This document shows positions 40,880-50,070 of a stretch of DNA of 64,000 nucleotides, piece after piece. Under the pieces are notes generated by a model. That model was not told where the DNA came from. It made no database searches and saw only the letters and a program-made list of their open reading frames with translations. A program made the position numbers and the translations under genes. The DNA is from Mesonia aestuariivivens (GTDB lineage Bacteria > Bacteroidota > Bacteroidia > Flavobacteriales > Flavobacteriaceae), in contig NZ_JAHWDF010000005.1 of NCBI RefSeq assembly GCF_019311235.1, positions 172,258 through 236,257 of the forward strand. Direction: 5' to 3'. Position 1 is the first letter of the stretch; every line of letters begins with the position of its first letter.

Positions 40880-40912
40880 AAAAAACCTTGTTGTTAAAAA
40901 CAAGGTTTTTTA
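40880..40912 (-). terminator. Bidirectional terminator after mltG and the lipoprotein gene
   Basis: AAAAACCTTGTT pairs with AACAAGGTTTTT with T-runs. It overlaps the last codons of the minus-strand gene at 40894. Confidence 0.85.
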
Positions 40913-41412
40913 CCATAGGGGTTACTATTATGGTCAATCGTATAATTAAATTCTTTACCATCTTTTCCCCGAATATAAGTTACATAATCCCATACGCCAG
41001 AATGTGTTAAAATATACTCACCATTTACTTCACCTTTATAAATTTCTTGATAGTAATTTTTAATGGTAGGGTGGGCACCACCTTCTGTAGATTCTTCTTT
41101 AACGTATTGAAGCGAAATCGCCTCATTTTGTCCTTCATATTTAACATGACTCGCTTTTCCATTCGCTGCAAATTCAACCCAAATTCTCTTGCTTTTATTG
41201 TTGTCGTTGGTAAAACAGACATATTTTGAGTTTTTTGATTCTTTAGTAATGCTAGGTTCTTCTTTTTCAATTACCGCTTCTTGTTTCTTCTTCTTTGTTT
41301 CTGCTTCTTTTAAAGTATCAGTATTTTTTTTTTGGTGTTGATTACTTTCTTTACAAGAAATTGTAAAAGTTGATACGAAAAGTAGTAATAATAAAATTCT
41401 CCTAAGATTCAT
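40894..41412 (-). CDS. Predicted lipoprotein, unknown function
   Basis: The protein is 172 aa with signal ILLLLLFVSTFTISC and lipobox cysteine near residue 20. A Lys/Glu-rich linker follows to about 65, then a beta-rich domain of about 105 residues (YVCFTNDNNKSKRIWVEF, HSGVWDYVTYIRGKDGKEF). The mature domain contains two cysteines. No catalytic motif is seen and no known family was recognised. It has the same orientation as the peptide-binding protein upstream, 41 bp away. Confidence 0.65.
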   Translation of the reverse strand: MNLRRILLLLLFVSTFTISCKESNQHQKKNTDTLKEAETKKKKQEAVIEKEEPSITKESKNSKYVCFTNDNNKSKRIWVEFAANGKASHVKYEGQNEAISLQYVKEESTEGGAHPTIKNYYQEIYKGEVNGEYILTHSGVWDYVTYIRGKDGKEFNYTIDHNSNPYGKKPCF

Positions 41413-41453
41413 GGCTTATTTTTTATGTTGAAAGATCAAACTTCTTGCCTCTT

Positions 41454-43079
41454 TCAATTTTTTTTAATAATTTTTATTTTCTTCACTCGTTTTAAATCCA
41501 TTAAATTAATAGGATTAATCCCTAAACCTTTTACATTTTTTTGTGTAAAACGCACTACTTGATCATAATATAAAGGGATCACTGCAGCTTCATTCATGAT
41601 AATCGAATCCATTTGTTGGTAAAGCGGAATTCTATCTTTTGCTATAGACGTATTGATGGCTTTTTTATATAAATCATCAAATGCATCCGATTTAAAATGC
41701 GTGTAATTAGGACCGTTAGGCGAATAATTTTCAGAATAAAATAAAGATAAATAATTTTCAGCATCAGGATAATCTGCAATCCAACTGGCCCTAAAAATAT
41801 CTAATTTTCCGGCAGATCGTTGTTGGCGTAGCGTAGAAGGCGGCATCACATTAATATTTACTTGTAATCCAATTTTTTGTAATTCTCGCTGTATATATTC
41901 TACCAAATCTAAATAGGAAGAATTGGTGCTTATGCTTATTGCTGGAGAGGTGTCGCCAGTTTCTTTTTGGTAATTAACGAGGAGCTCTTTTGCTTTTTGA
42001 AGATCGTATTCGTAGTATTTCTTCTTGGCAAATCCTGGTAAACCTTTGGGGATAAATCCGTTTTGAGCAGGTGTTCCAATACCGTTTCGTAAATAGGTAA
42101 TCATCGTTTCTCGATTAAAACCATAATTTATAGCTTGGCGTAAAGATGTAGATTTAATTTCAGTCTTGTCGCTATCGAGGTAAATCCCTAAATATTCGGT
42201 ATTTAAATAGGGGGCAGAAAGCATTTCTATACGGTCGGCGTATTTGTTTTTTAATTTTCCTACAGAAGAAAGTAATTCATCTTTATAAGAAGGATCCAAT
42301 CCGCTTAAAAAATCGAGATTCCCTTGTGCAAATTGTAAAAATTCACTCTGTTTATCGGGTAAAAAAGTAATGGCAACAGCTTCTAAATAGGGGAGTTGCT
42401 TTCCGTTGTTATCTTTTTCAAAATAAAGATTGTTTCTTCTAAAGACCAGTTTTTCATTGGCTTCCCAACGTTTAAATTTAAACGGACCGGTGCCAATAGG
42501 GCTTACTCTAAAATCGAGTTTTTCCATTTCTGTAGGAATTACCGAACAAAATTTCATCGATAATAAACCTAAAAATGCAGGGAAAGGTTGTTTCAGCTGA
42601 ATCTTTACTGTTGAATCATTTTCCGCAGAAATCGTTTCTACATATTGCATCACCCAACTTCCGGGGGAAGCTAAGTTTCTATCAGTTAATCGCTCTAAAC
42701 TGTAAACTACATCTTCAGCATTAAAAGTTCGGGTAGCATCTTTGCCAAAAATCTGGTGTTTATGAAAATAAACATCTTTCCGTAGTGAAAAAGTATAGGT
42801 TTTGGCATCTTCAGAAATTGTCCAACGCTTCGCTAAGTCTGGTTGAATGTTTAAACTATCATCTAATTGAACTAAACTATTATAAAGCTGATGGCAGGGC
42901 CAAATATTTCGTTGGTCTTTCGCAAATGCAGGATCTAACGAGGTGATATTTGCGTGTTCATTGTAGCGAAAAACAAGATGATCTCTGCTCCTTTCCGTAG
43001 TATCTTGGCAAGAAATTAAAAATAAAGTAAGTATAAAAAGGAATATTCTAGAGGTATGGAAGTGGGAAGTTAGAAGCAC
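41454..43079 (-). CDS. ABC-type oligopeptide-binding lipoprotein (family 5)
   Basis: The protein is 541 aa with lipobox LFLISC after a hydrophobic leader. The family 5 solute-binding fold shows RYNEHANITSLDPAFAKDQR, TFSLRKDVYFHKH, LRQAINYGFNRETMITYL and DIFRASWIADYPDAENYLSL. It captures peptides, nickel or similar ligands for an ABC importer, but no permease or ATPase gene is nearby. The frame begins at a GTG with no in-frame ATG upstream of the signal, so the exact start is uncertain. Confidence 0.88.
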   Translation of the reverse strand: MLLTSHFHTSRIFLFILTLFLISCQDTTERSRDHLVFRYNEHANITSLDPAFAKDQRNIWPCHQLYNSLVQLDDSLNIQPDLAKRWTISEDAKTYTFSLRKDVYFHKHQIFGKDATRTFNAEDVVYSLERLTDRNLASPGSWVMQYVETISAENDSTVKIQLKQPFPAFLGLLSMKFCSVIPTEMEKLDFRVSPIGTGPFKFKRWEANEKLVFRRNNLYFEKDNNGKQLPYLEAVAITFLPDKQSEFLQFAQGNLDFLSGLDPSYKDELLSSVGKLKNKYADRIEMLSAPYLNTEYLGIYLDSDKTEIKSTSLRQAINYGFNRETMITYLRNGIGTPAQNGFIPKGLPGFAKKKYYEYDLQKAKELLVNYQKETGDTSPAISISTNSSYLDLVEYIQRELQKIGLQVNINVMPPSTLRQQRSAGKLDIFRASWIADYPDAENYLSLFYSENYSPNGPNYTHFKSDAFDDLYKKAINTSIAKDRIPLYQQMDSIIMNEAAVIPLYYDQVVRFTQKNVKGLGINPINLMDLKRVKKIKIIKKN

Positions 43080-43085
43080 GAAGTT

Positions 43086-43444
43086 TTAATTTATGGAGTT
43101 TCTAAAAGCAATAATCATATTCATCAGGTTGAAGCATTTTTAATATTTTTCTTTAAATCTTTCTTCACTTACATAGTTTCTATATTTTGCTTTGTAAAGA
43201 CAAGTAAAGACAAGTAACGACTTCTGCTAAAGAACTTACTGAATAACCTAGAGATTTTTTATTTTCTGAACTAGATTGTAAGATTGAGCCTTCAGTAATA
43301 TTTAATGCTACAGAATCTGCAGCTCTACAAATTTGCGAAGAAAGATTATACATTTCTTTTTTAGGGAAATTATCTGAAATTAATTTCTTCTCTTAATTCC
43401 ATTGCGATTTTCTAAATTTTAAGTTTTTCAAATTTAAAACTCAT
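43086..43444 (-). pseudogene. Decayed four-helix-bundle protein gene (S23/IVP type)
   Basis: Reading the minus strand from ATG 43444 gives MSFKFEKLKI then a TAG. Shifted frames then give FPKKEMYNLSSQICRAADSV, ALNITEGSILQ and SLAEVVTCLY, and finally the tail FNLMNMIIAFRN-like end. This order matches the four-helix-bundle family first seen in 23S rRNA intervening sequences. It is broken by at least one stop and two frame changes. One frameshift follows from a 10-bp tandem duplication (AAAGACAAGT twice at 43196-43215). Confidence 0.8.
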
Positions 43445-43588
43445 TTGTAAGGTTTAAAAATCTAAATTAAGAAATTATTGTCTTTCAACTTCTAGCTTCA
43501 ATCTTCCAAGCGCTAAATCATTAAAATTTAGAAAGATGTCTTGATTGTAAAAAATAGAAATCCTGCTGCAAAACTCATAATTCATTAC

Positions 43589-43596
43589 TATATTTG
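43589..43596 (+). promoter_or_regulatory. -7 box of mtaB (TATATTTG)
   Basis: Perfect TAnnTTTG. The predicted transcript starts near 43603, immediately before the hairpin at 43607. Confidence 0.6.
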
Positions 43597-43606
43597 CACC
43601 CGTTTT

Positions 43607-43648
43607 TGTAAGGAATAACAAGGCTTGTCGCCAAAGTTATTCCTTACA
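43607..43648 (+). promoter_or_regulatory. Large hairpin in the mtaB 5' leader
   Basis: A 13-bp perfect inverted repeat (TGTAAGGAATAAC with GTTATTCCTTACA) encloses a 16-nt loop that itself can form GGC-TTGTC-GCC. It lies between the -7 box and the start codon, ending about 31 nt before the ATG. There is no T-run, so it is not a terminator. It is a possible post-transcriptional control element. Confidence 0.55.
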
Positions 43649-43679
43649 ATAATACTAAAAGATTAGGAAAGGAGCTGTT

Positions 43680-45035
43680 ATGATAGAAACAAATAAAAAC
43701 GTTGCATTTTACACTTTAGGTTGCAAACTTAATTTTTCTGAAACTTCAACCATTGCCCGTTCGTTTGAGAATGAAGGTTTTAATAAAGTAGAGTTTACGG
43801 AAAAAGCAGAAATTTATGTAATTAATACCTGTAGCGTCACCGAAAATGCCGATAAACGTTTTAAAACTATCGTGAAGCAAGCTCAGAAACTTAATGAAAA
43901 TGCCTTTGTTATCGCTATTGGTTGTTATGCGCAATTAAAGCCAGAGGAGTTAGCCGATGTTGAAGGGGTAGATTTAGTATTAGGAGCTACCGAAAAATTC
44001 AACATTACCAGTTATTTAAATGAGTTACTGAGTCAGCCTGCTGAAACTCGCACCGCTCAAATCCATTCTTGTGAAATAGATGAAGCCGATTTTTACGTAG
44101 GTTCTTATTCGATTGGTGATCGAACGCGCGCATTTTTAAAAGTGCAGGATGGTTGTGATTATAAATGTACGTATTGTACCATTCCTTTAGCACGTGGAAT
44201 TTCTCGAAGCGATACGCTAGAAAATGTGCTGAAGAACGCCAAAGAAATTTCTGATCAAGATATTAAAGAAATTGTTCTTACCGGTGTAAATATTGGAGAT
44301 TATGGTAAAGGAGAATTTGGCAATAAAAAACACGAACATACTTTTTTAGATTTAGTGAAAGCTTTAGATGAGGTAGAAGGTATCGAGCGTTTGCGTATTT
44401 CTTCTATTGAGCCCAATCTGTTAAAGAATGAAACTATCAATTTTGTAGCGCAGAGCGAGACGTTTGTACCCCATTTTCATATTCCGTTACAAAGTGGTAG
44501 CAATCAATTATTAGGTTTAATGCGACGTCGTTATCGTCGTGAGTTATACGTAGATCGTGTTACTGAAATTAAAAAAACAATGCCTAATGCCTGCATTGGG
44601 GTAGATGTAATTGTTGGTTTTCCTGGAGAAACCGATGAGTTGTTTTTAGAAACTTACAATTTTTTAAACGATCTTGATATTTCGTACCTTCACGTGTTTA
44701 CGTATTCAGAAAGAGACGACACCATTGCGGCATCGATGGAAGAAGTGGTGCCACTAAAAGTGAGAAAAAAGCGTAGTAAAATGTTGCGTGGTCTTTCGGC
44801 TAAAAAGCGGAGAGCATTTTATGAAAGTCAGCTAGGAAAGACTTTCACCGTTCTTTTTGAAGGAGAAAATAAAGAAGGTTATATTCACGGATTTACTGAA
44901 AATTATGTGAAAGTAAAAATGCCATGGAATCCTGAATTTGTAAATACATTACATCAGGTAAAATTAAAAGAAATCGATGAAGATGGCTTGGTACGTTTTA
45001 ATTTGGTAGAATCTAATTCACATATAGCAGTATAA
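43680..45035 (+). CDS. mtaB: tRNA ct6A/t6A37 methylthiotransferase MtaB
   Basis: The protein is 451 aa. The N-terminal UPF0004 domain (FYTLGCKLNFSETSTIAR, cysteines near 16, 50 and 84) is followed by the radical-SAM domain with CDYKCTYCTIP near residue 160 and a TRAM domain from about 380. It adds a methylthio group to t6A37 of tRNAs reading ANN codons, using two iron-sulfur clusters. It is preceded by a GGAAAGGAG-like stretch 6 bp before the ATG, an unusually strong Shine-Dalgarno for this phylum, and by a leader hairpin. Confidence 0.94.
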   Translation: MIETNKNVAFYTLGCKLNFSETSTIARSFENEGFNKVEFTEKAEIYVINTCSVTENADKRFKTIVKQAQKLNENAFVIAIGCYAQLKPEELADVEGVDLVLGATEKFNITSYLNELLSQPAETRTAQIHSCEIDEADFYVGSYSIGDRTRAFLKVQDGCDYKCTYCTIPLARGISRSDTLENVLKNAKEISDQDIKEIVLTGVNIGDYGKGEFGNKKHEHTFLDLVKALDEVEGIERLRISSIEPNLLKNETINFVAQSETFVPHFHIPLQSGSNQLLGLMRRRYRRELYVDRVTEIKKTMPNACIGVDVIVGFPGETDELFLETYNFLNDLDISYLHVFTYSERDDTIAASMEEVVPLKVRKKRSKMLRGLSAKKRRAFYESQLGKTFTVLFEGENKEGYIHGFTENYVKVKMPWNPEFVNTLHQVKLKEIDEDGLVRFNLVESNSHIAV

Positions 45036-45075
45036 AATCACTCCTTCAAAAATTTCTTTTGAAGGAGTGTTATTT
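45036..45075. terminator. Bidirectional terminator between mtaB and the acetyltransferase
   Basis: CACTCCTTCAAAA pairs with TTTTGAAGGAGTG around a 5-nt loop, between convergent genes. Confidence 0.75.
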
Positions 45076-45080
45076 CAATT

Positions 45081-45380
45081 TTAGATACTCATTCCAACGG
45101 GTAGTAAGTCTGAATATTTAAATTTATTAGCTCGGAAGAATTTTTTTACTTCTTTACTTGTGGGAACAATTTTAATTTTTCCTTTTTCTTCAAGGTAATC
45201 AAATATCTTAGTGAAAAACTTTTCTTGATACCCTTGTTCTTTTAGGTGATCGGATATTTTAAACTTAGAAAGGAAGATTTTTCGCTCTTGTTCAGAATAT
45301 TCAAGGGTAATTAAATCGTCATGAATTGTAGCTTCAAACTGTCTTAAAAAATCATTATTTTTAATTTCAAAATCTTCCAT
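45081..45380 (-). CDS. Small YjdJ-like GNAT acetyltransferase domain protein
   Basis: The protein is 99 aa. The pattern NDFLRQFEATIHDDLITLEY then KFKISDHLKEQGYQEKFFTK then KGKIKIVPTSKEVKKFFRAN follows the minimal GNAT fold of the YjdJ/PF14542 family. The acetyl-CoA loop RGxGxG is replaced by KEQGYQEK, so activity is doubtful. It lies 16 bp after the pirin gene and is probably co-transcribed with it. Confidence 0.65.
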   Translation of the reverse strand: MEDFEIKNNDFLRQFEATIHDDLITLEYSEQERKIFLSKFKISDHLKEQGYQEKFFTKIFDYLEEKGKIKIVPTSKEVKKFFRANKFKYSDLLPVGMSI

Positions 45381-45396
45381 AATTTTAGGTTTTAAA

Positions 45397-46113
45397 TTAT
45401 TCCATGGGTACTTCCATTAAAAGTATACGTGCATCTTCATTAACTTCAATTTCTATTTCGTTTATTTCCCAAACGCCAAGAGCATCTCTTTTTTGTAGGG
45501 TTTCTCCTTCAATTTTAATTTCTCCTGAGATTAGAAAAATATAAACTCCGTGGTTTTTTTGATGTACTTGATATACAATTTTTTTACCGGCATCTATATT
45601 TCCTAAATTAAAATAAGTTTGCTGGTGTACCCAAAGAGCGTTACCATCATTATCATTTTTAGGAGTCACTACTGGCAATAATTTGTTATGCCTTTCTTCT
45701 GAAGAGAATTTTTTTTGGTCGTATCTTGGCGTAACATTTTCAGTTTCGGTAAATACCCAAATTTGTAAGGTATTGGCTTTTTCAGTTTTACTTCCATTAA
45801 ATTCGCTATGTTCTACACCAGTACCAGCGCTCATTACTTGCACTTCACCTTCATGAATAATACCTTCATTTCCCATAGAATCTTTGTGCTGAAGCGCACC
45901 TGCTAACGGAATGGTAATAATCTCCATATTCTGGTGAGGATGCGTTCCAAAACCCATTCCTCCATCAATCGTATCGTCATTAAGCACACGTAGCGCACCA
46001 AATTGTAACCGATTCGGGTTAAAATAATTGGCGAAACTAAAAGAATAATTGGCTTTTAACCAGCCAAAGTCTGCAGAACCTCTAGTGTGAGCAGGGTGAA
46101 AAATTTTTTGCAT
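45397..46113 (-). CDS. Pirin family bicupin
   Basis: The protein is 238 aa. The N-terminal cupin has the metal ligands in GFGTHPHQNMEIITIPL (His near 57 and 59) and GVEHSEFN with glutamate (near 101-105). The start HTRGSADFGWLKANYSFSFA is a pirin hallmark. Pirins of this type can act as quercetinases or redox-sensitive iron proteins. The specific role is not known. It is divergent from the alpha/beta hydrolase at 46213. Confidence 0.9.
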   Translation of the reverse strand: MQKIFHPAHTRGSADFGWLKANYSFSFANYFNPNRLQFGALRVLNDDTIDGGMGFGTHPHQNMEIITIPLAGALQHKDSMGNEGIIHEGEVQVMSAGTGVEHSEFNGSKTEKANTLQIWVFTETENVTPRYDQKKFSSEERHNKLLPVVTPKNDNDGNALWVHQQTYFNLGNIDAGKKIVYQVHQKNHGVYIFLISGEIKIEGETLQKRDALGVWEINEIEIEVNEDARILLMEVPME

Positions 46114-46212
46114 TTTAATTTTTTTATAAGATCAAAATCACTTTATAACTATTACTTTTGATGCGTAAATTTAATTTTTTTAAATCAGTTTCACTGTTAT
46201 ATAGCTGTTAAA

Positions 46213-46896
46213 ATGGAAGAAACAGACCAAAAGACTCATGTTTATTTTATGCCGGGTATGGCAGCAAATCCTTCGATCTTTGAGCATATTAAACTACCTG
46301 AGAAGTATGTAATACATTGGTTAAAATGGAAAATACCTTATCATAATGAGTGCATGCATTCTTACATCACAAGAATGCTAGAGGAGGTAGTTCATCCAAA
46401 CCCAGTATTAATAGGCGTTTCTTTTGGAGGTGTTATTGTTCAGGAGATGGCGAAATTAATTCCTGTAAAGCGACTTATTCTAATTTCTACCGTAAAATCA
46501 CAGCATGAATTACCGGCAAGAATGAAATTAGCTCGCAAAACAGGGCTTTATAAAATTTTACCTACAAGTTTAGCAGGTAGAATAGGTGATTTAGAAAAAC
46601 TTCCCGTAGGAGAATTTACAAAAAAGAGAGCACATTTATATAAACAATACCTCTCGGTGAGTGATAAGCAATACTTAGATTGGGCTATCCAGAAAATGGT
46701 CTGTTGGGAGCAAGAGAGTCCGTTACCAAATACAATTCATATACATGGCGATTCAGATCTTATTTTTCCTATAAAAAATATAGAAAATTGCATCATTGTT
46801 GAAGGAGGTACTCATATCATGATTATTAACCGTTTTAGATGGTTTAATAAACATTTACCTTCTCTAATAGAAGAGGGAGAATTAGTTAAAAATTAA
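46213..46896 (+). CDS. Alpha/beta hydrolase
   Basis: The protein is 227 aa without a signal peptide. The nucleophile elbow GVSFGGVIV has its serine near residue 76. A DSD acid (HGDSDLIFPI near 180) and the histidine of GGTHIMI near 199-204 complete a plausible triad. The substrate is unknown. It lies 17 bp upstream of the lytic transglycosylase and so may be co-expressed with envelope genes. Confidence 0.8.
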   Translation: MEETDQKTHVYFMPGMAANPSIFEHIKLPEKYVIHWLKWKIPYHNECMHSYITRMLEEVVHPNPVLIGVSFGGVIVQEMAKLIPVKRLILISTVKSQHELPARMKLARKTGLYKILPTSLAGRIGDLEKLPVGEFTKKRAHLYKQYLSVSDKQYLDWAIQKMVCWEQESPLPNTIHIHGDSDLIFPIKNIENCIIVEGGTHIMIINRFRWFNKHLPSLIEEGELVKN

Positions 46897-46913
46897 TAAA
46901 CATAAGAACGAAG

Positions 46914-47885
46914 ATGAAGAACGTTAAAACAGGATTAATGATTATTGGCGTAATTGCTATTGCTGGTCTAGGAATACAAGCGGTAAGTTCTATTACCCAA
47001 AACCAAGATACAGTTGTAAAGGCTCATCAACAAATTAATGCCACTACACCAGTAAACAATAAAGCAGTAAAAGATTATAATGTTTATGCTTTATCTATGC
47101 CTGAAAACTTAAATTTTGCAGGAGAATCTGTTCCTGTAGAAGATCCAGATATTTATGAACGTATGGATCGAGAATTGTTAGTGAATACATATTGGCAATC
47201 TAACGGGTTGTTACTCATCAAGCGTGCGCATAAATATTTCCCTATCATAGAACCTATTTTAAAGAAAAATGGTATTCCTGATGATTTTAAATACTTAGCC
47301 ATTGCTGAAAGTGGGTTAACACAAATCGTATCTCCTGCTGGGGCTACAGGTTTTTGGCAGCTTATGAGTGCTACGGCGCAAGAACATGGATTAGAGGTGA
47401 ATGATAATGTAGATGAACGTTATCATATAGAAAAAGCAACGCAAGCTGCTTGCGAATATCTAAAAGAATCTAAAGCGCGTTTTGGGAGTTGGACGCTAGC
47501 TGCTGCAGCTTATAATGCGGGTAATTATGGTATTTCTAAGCAACAAGATCGTCAATCTGTGAATGAATATTACGATCTTTTATTAGGTGAAGAAACAGGA
47601 AGGTACGTATTTAGAATTTTAGCTTTAAAAGAAATTTTAAGTAATCCAGAACATTACGGATTTAATTTTGAAGAGAAGCATCTCTATAAACCCATCGCAA
47701 CAAAAAAAGTAGAGGTAGATACTGCTGTGACAGACTTTGCTGGCTTCGCTAAAAAATTAGGAATTAATTATAAAATTTTAAAAATTCATAATCCTTGGTT
47801 AAGAGAAGCACATCTGAACAATAAATCTCGTAAGTTGTACGAAATTGAAATTCCGTTAAAAGGAACTTATACTTATCAGCCATAA
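46914..47885 (+). CDS. Membrane-bound lytic transglycosylase (SLT family)
   Basis: The protein is 323 aa with an N-terminal signal or anchor (LMIIGVIAIAGLGIQAV). The SLT domain (about 105-225) contains the catalytic glutamate in LAIAESGLTQIVSPAGATGF and the conserved AAAYNAGNYGISKQ. The C-terminal ~60 residues look like a degenerate LysM (FAGFAKKLGINYKILKIHNP). It cleaves peptidoglycan without hydrolysis, in the periplasm. Its stop codon overlaps the cardiolipin synthase start by one base. Confidence 0.88.
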   Translation: MKNVKTGLMIIGVIAIAGLGIQAVSSITQNQDTVVKAHQQINATTPVNNKAVKDYNVYALSMPENLNFAGESVPVEDPDIYERMDRELLVNTYWQSNGLLLIKRAHKYFPIIEPILKKNGIPDDFKYLAIAESGLTQIVSPAGATGFWQLMSATAQEHGLEVNDNVDERYHIEKATQAACEYLKESKARFGSWTLAAAAYNAGNYGISKQQDRQSVNEYYDLLLGEETGRYVFRILALKEILSNPEHYGFNFEEKHLYKPIATKKVEVDTAVTDFAGFAKKLGINYKILKIHNPWLREAHLNNKSRKLYEIEIPLKGTYTYQP

Positions 47886-49339
47886 TGTTAGAATACGTTC
47901 AGAATAATATTTTTTTTACCTTAATTATTATTAATTATATCATTGCTATTGGTACTGCATTTTTTATAATTCTTAATAATAGAAACCCTATAACCACTGT
48001 GTCTTATATTTTGGCATTGGTGGTTTTACCTTTTTTAGGCTTATTAATTTATTATTTTTTGGGTCAAGAATATCGAAAAGATAAAATGTTTAAACGAAAA
48101 AAGGTTTTTAACAATGAAACGGTTAAAAAGTGGGAGAAGAAGCTAATTTTAAATGACAATCGCTTAGAAAATTATGAAACAGACTTTTTAGGCAATAAAG
48201 TGAACATAGTTAAGCTTCTTCAAAATAATCAAAAAAAACCCTTGGTGTTTGGTAACGATGTTCAAATACTGATTAATGGAGAAAAGAAATTTGAGGCGCT
48301 TTTTAAAGATATAAAAGAAGCTAAAAATCATATTCATGTTGAATACTATATGTTTAATGATGATAAAATTGGCTCTCAATTTATAGAAGCGCTTATCAAA
48401 AGAGCAAAAGAAGGAATTGTCGTAAGGGTAAATTATGATTATGTAGCAAGTGCTATTTCTAATAAATCGATAAAAAAAATGAAACAAGCTGGCATAGAGA
48501 TTTTTCCTTTTATGCCGGTTTGGTTTCCTAATTTAACAAGAAAGTTAAACTATAGAAACCATCGTAAAATTGTAGTGATTGATGGTATTATAGGTTATGT
48601 GGGTGGCGTAAATGTTTCCGATGAATATGTAAACCCAAATAATACCGGCTATTGGCGAGACACGCATACCCGATTAAAGGGAAATGTGGTAAAATCTATT
48701 CAATCTCATTTCTTATTAAATTGGAATTTTGTCTCTGAGCAAGAAATTGAAATTACAGATCATTATTTTCCTGAAGTAGAAGAATGCGGAGAAATTCCTG
48801 TGCAAATTGCCGCTAGTGGTCCAGATTCAGACTACCCTCATATTATGGAGGCATTATTTACAGCCATCAATGGTGCTAAAGATTTTATAAGAATAACTAC
48901 TCCTTATTTTATCCCTAACGATCAAATGCTTACCGCATTAAAAACCGCAAGTAGAAGAGGGGTAGATATTGAAATACTAATCCCGAAAGAAGGAGATTCT
49001 TGGGCAGCTAAATATGCTACCAATTCTTATATTTTAGATTTATTAGAATCGGGTATTAAAGTTTATCATTATTGTAAAGGTATGGTGCATGCTAAAACGA
49101 TGGTGGTAGACGGTTTACTTTCTACCATAGGGACTTCTAATATGGATTATAGAAGTTTCGAGATTAATTTTGAAATTACGGCTCTCATCTATAACAAAGA
49201 AGTTAGTGCTGAAATGCTTCACATTTTTGAAGACGATACTAAGCATTGTAATCAAGTCGCTATAGAAGAATGGAAACAAAGGTCATTTCAAGAAAAAGTA
49301 AAAGAATCTTTTAGTAGGCTTTGGGCGCCTCTATTGTAA
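47885..49339 (+). CDS. cls: Cardiolipin synthase (two-HKD phospholipase D family)
   Basis: The protein is 484 aa. Two N-terminal membrane spans (about 10-30 and 38-58) are followed by two phospholipase-D motifs, HRKIVVIDG near residue 225 and HAKTMVVDG near 402. It joins two phosphatidylglycerol molecules into cardiolipin at the inner membrane. It is translationally coupled to the transglycosylase gene by a one-base overlap. Confidence 0.93.
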   Translation: MLEYVQNNIFFTLIIINYIIAIGTAFFIILNNRNPITTVSYILALVVLPFLGLLIYYFLGQEYRKDKMFKRKKVFNNETVKKWEKKLILNDNRLENYETDFLGNKVNIVKLLQNNQKKPLVFGNDVQILINGEKKFEALFKDIKEAKNHIHVEYYMFNDDKIGSQFIEALIKRAKEGIVVRVNYDYVASAISNKSIKKMKQAGIEIFPFMPVWFPNLTRKLNYRNHRKIVVIDGIIGYVGGVNVSDEYVNPNNTGYWRDTHTRLKGNVVKSIQSHFLLNWNFVSEQEIEITDHYFPEVEECGEIPVQIAASGPDSDYPHIMEALFTAINGAKDFIRITTPYFIPNDQMLTALKTASRRGVDIEILIPKEGDSWAAKYATNSYILDLLESGIKVYHYCKGMVHAKTMVVDGLLSTIGTSNMDYRSFEINFEITALIYNKEVSAEMLHIFEDDTKHCNQVAIEEWKQRSFQEKVKESFSRLWAPLL

Positions 49340-49387
49340 AAAAGTACACTTACTAATTTACTCCTATCTTAACAAATGAAAAAGATA

Positions 49388-49903
49388 TTATATCTTTTTC
49401 ATTTGTTGTTTCATCATTCTAATTTGATCGTTTAGCATTCCGTGCTTATCGAGTGATTTCGCTTCCTTTAGTAAAAGTTGGGCCTCACGTTTTCTTCTTT
49501 TAGTCATTGCAATTCCTGCCAAGTTTATTTTAGCCATTGCTAAATCTTGACTCATAGACAATCCTAATTTAATGGCTTTTTTAAAATATTTTTCAGCTTG
49601 ACTAATATTGGTTTGAGAAACCATTAATCCGTGAAGGTAGTAATAATAACCCTGTTGTTTTTGAACTAATGCAGACTCAGGATTTGAAATTTTATCTAAC
49701 CATTTTTTAGCTCCAGGAAAATCTTGTTTTCTTAGTCTTAAAAAAGCAAGTAAGATAATTTCATTTTTAAAGTATAAAAAGATAAAAACGGCGGCTAAAA
49801 GAATAAGTAAAATACCATTACCTATATTATTTTCTATAAATTGATAAATTGCGTAAGCAATTGTTGCTGCAGCTAAAACTAATTTTATATTCTTATTAAA
49901 CAT
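49388..49903 (-). CDS. Membrane protein with TPR-like tail
   Basis: The protein is 171 aa. Two hydrophobic N-terminal spans (LVLAAATIAYAIYQFI near 8-23 and GILLILLAAVFIFLYF near 30-45) resemble DUF2892. The rest forms helical TPR-like hairpins (GYYYYLHGLMVSQTNISQAE, LAMAKINLAGIAMTKRRKRE). It is probably an inner-membrane adaptor of unknown partner. It is divergent from rpmH. Confidence 0.7.
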   Translation of the reverse strand: MFNKNIKLVLAAATIAYAIYQFIENNIGNGILLILLAAVFIFLYFKNEIILLAFLRLRKQDFPGAKKWLDKISNPESALVQKQQGYYYYLHGLMVSQTNISQAEKYFKKAIKLGLSMSQDLAMAKINLAGIAMTKRRKREAQLLLKEAKSLDKHGMLNDQIRMMKQQMKKI

Positions 49904-49965
49904 GAGTCGTATTTTTAGAGCCGCAAAGGTAAAAAAAACAATTAGAAAATTATTTAAAAATCCAT

Positions 49966-49995
49966 TTGGAAGAGTTAAAAGATATTGTATATTTG
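49966..49995 (+). promoter_or_regulatory. Promoter of rpmH (TTG-N19-TATATTTG)
   Basis: TTG at 49966-49968 and TATATTTG at 49988-49995 with 19 nt between match the Bacteroidetes consensus in full, giving a leader of about 70 nt for rpmH. Confidence 0.8.
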
Positions 49996-50070
49996 CACGC
50001 AGTTTTAAAAAAGAGACCCTCTTTATAAAAACAACTAAGATACTAAAAGACGATTTAAAGATATTTTAAG

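Noticed and set aside
40765..40893. Possible tRNA or CRISPR-like repeat unit
   Set aside because: The two ATTACAATC blocks are not regularly spaced direct repeats with spacers, and no cloverleaf or T-loop sequence is present.
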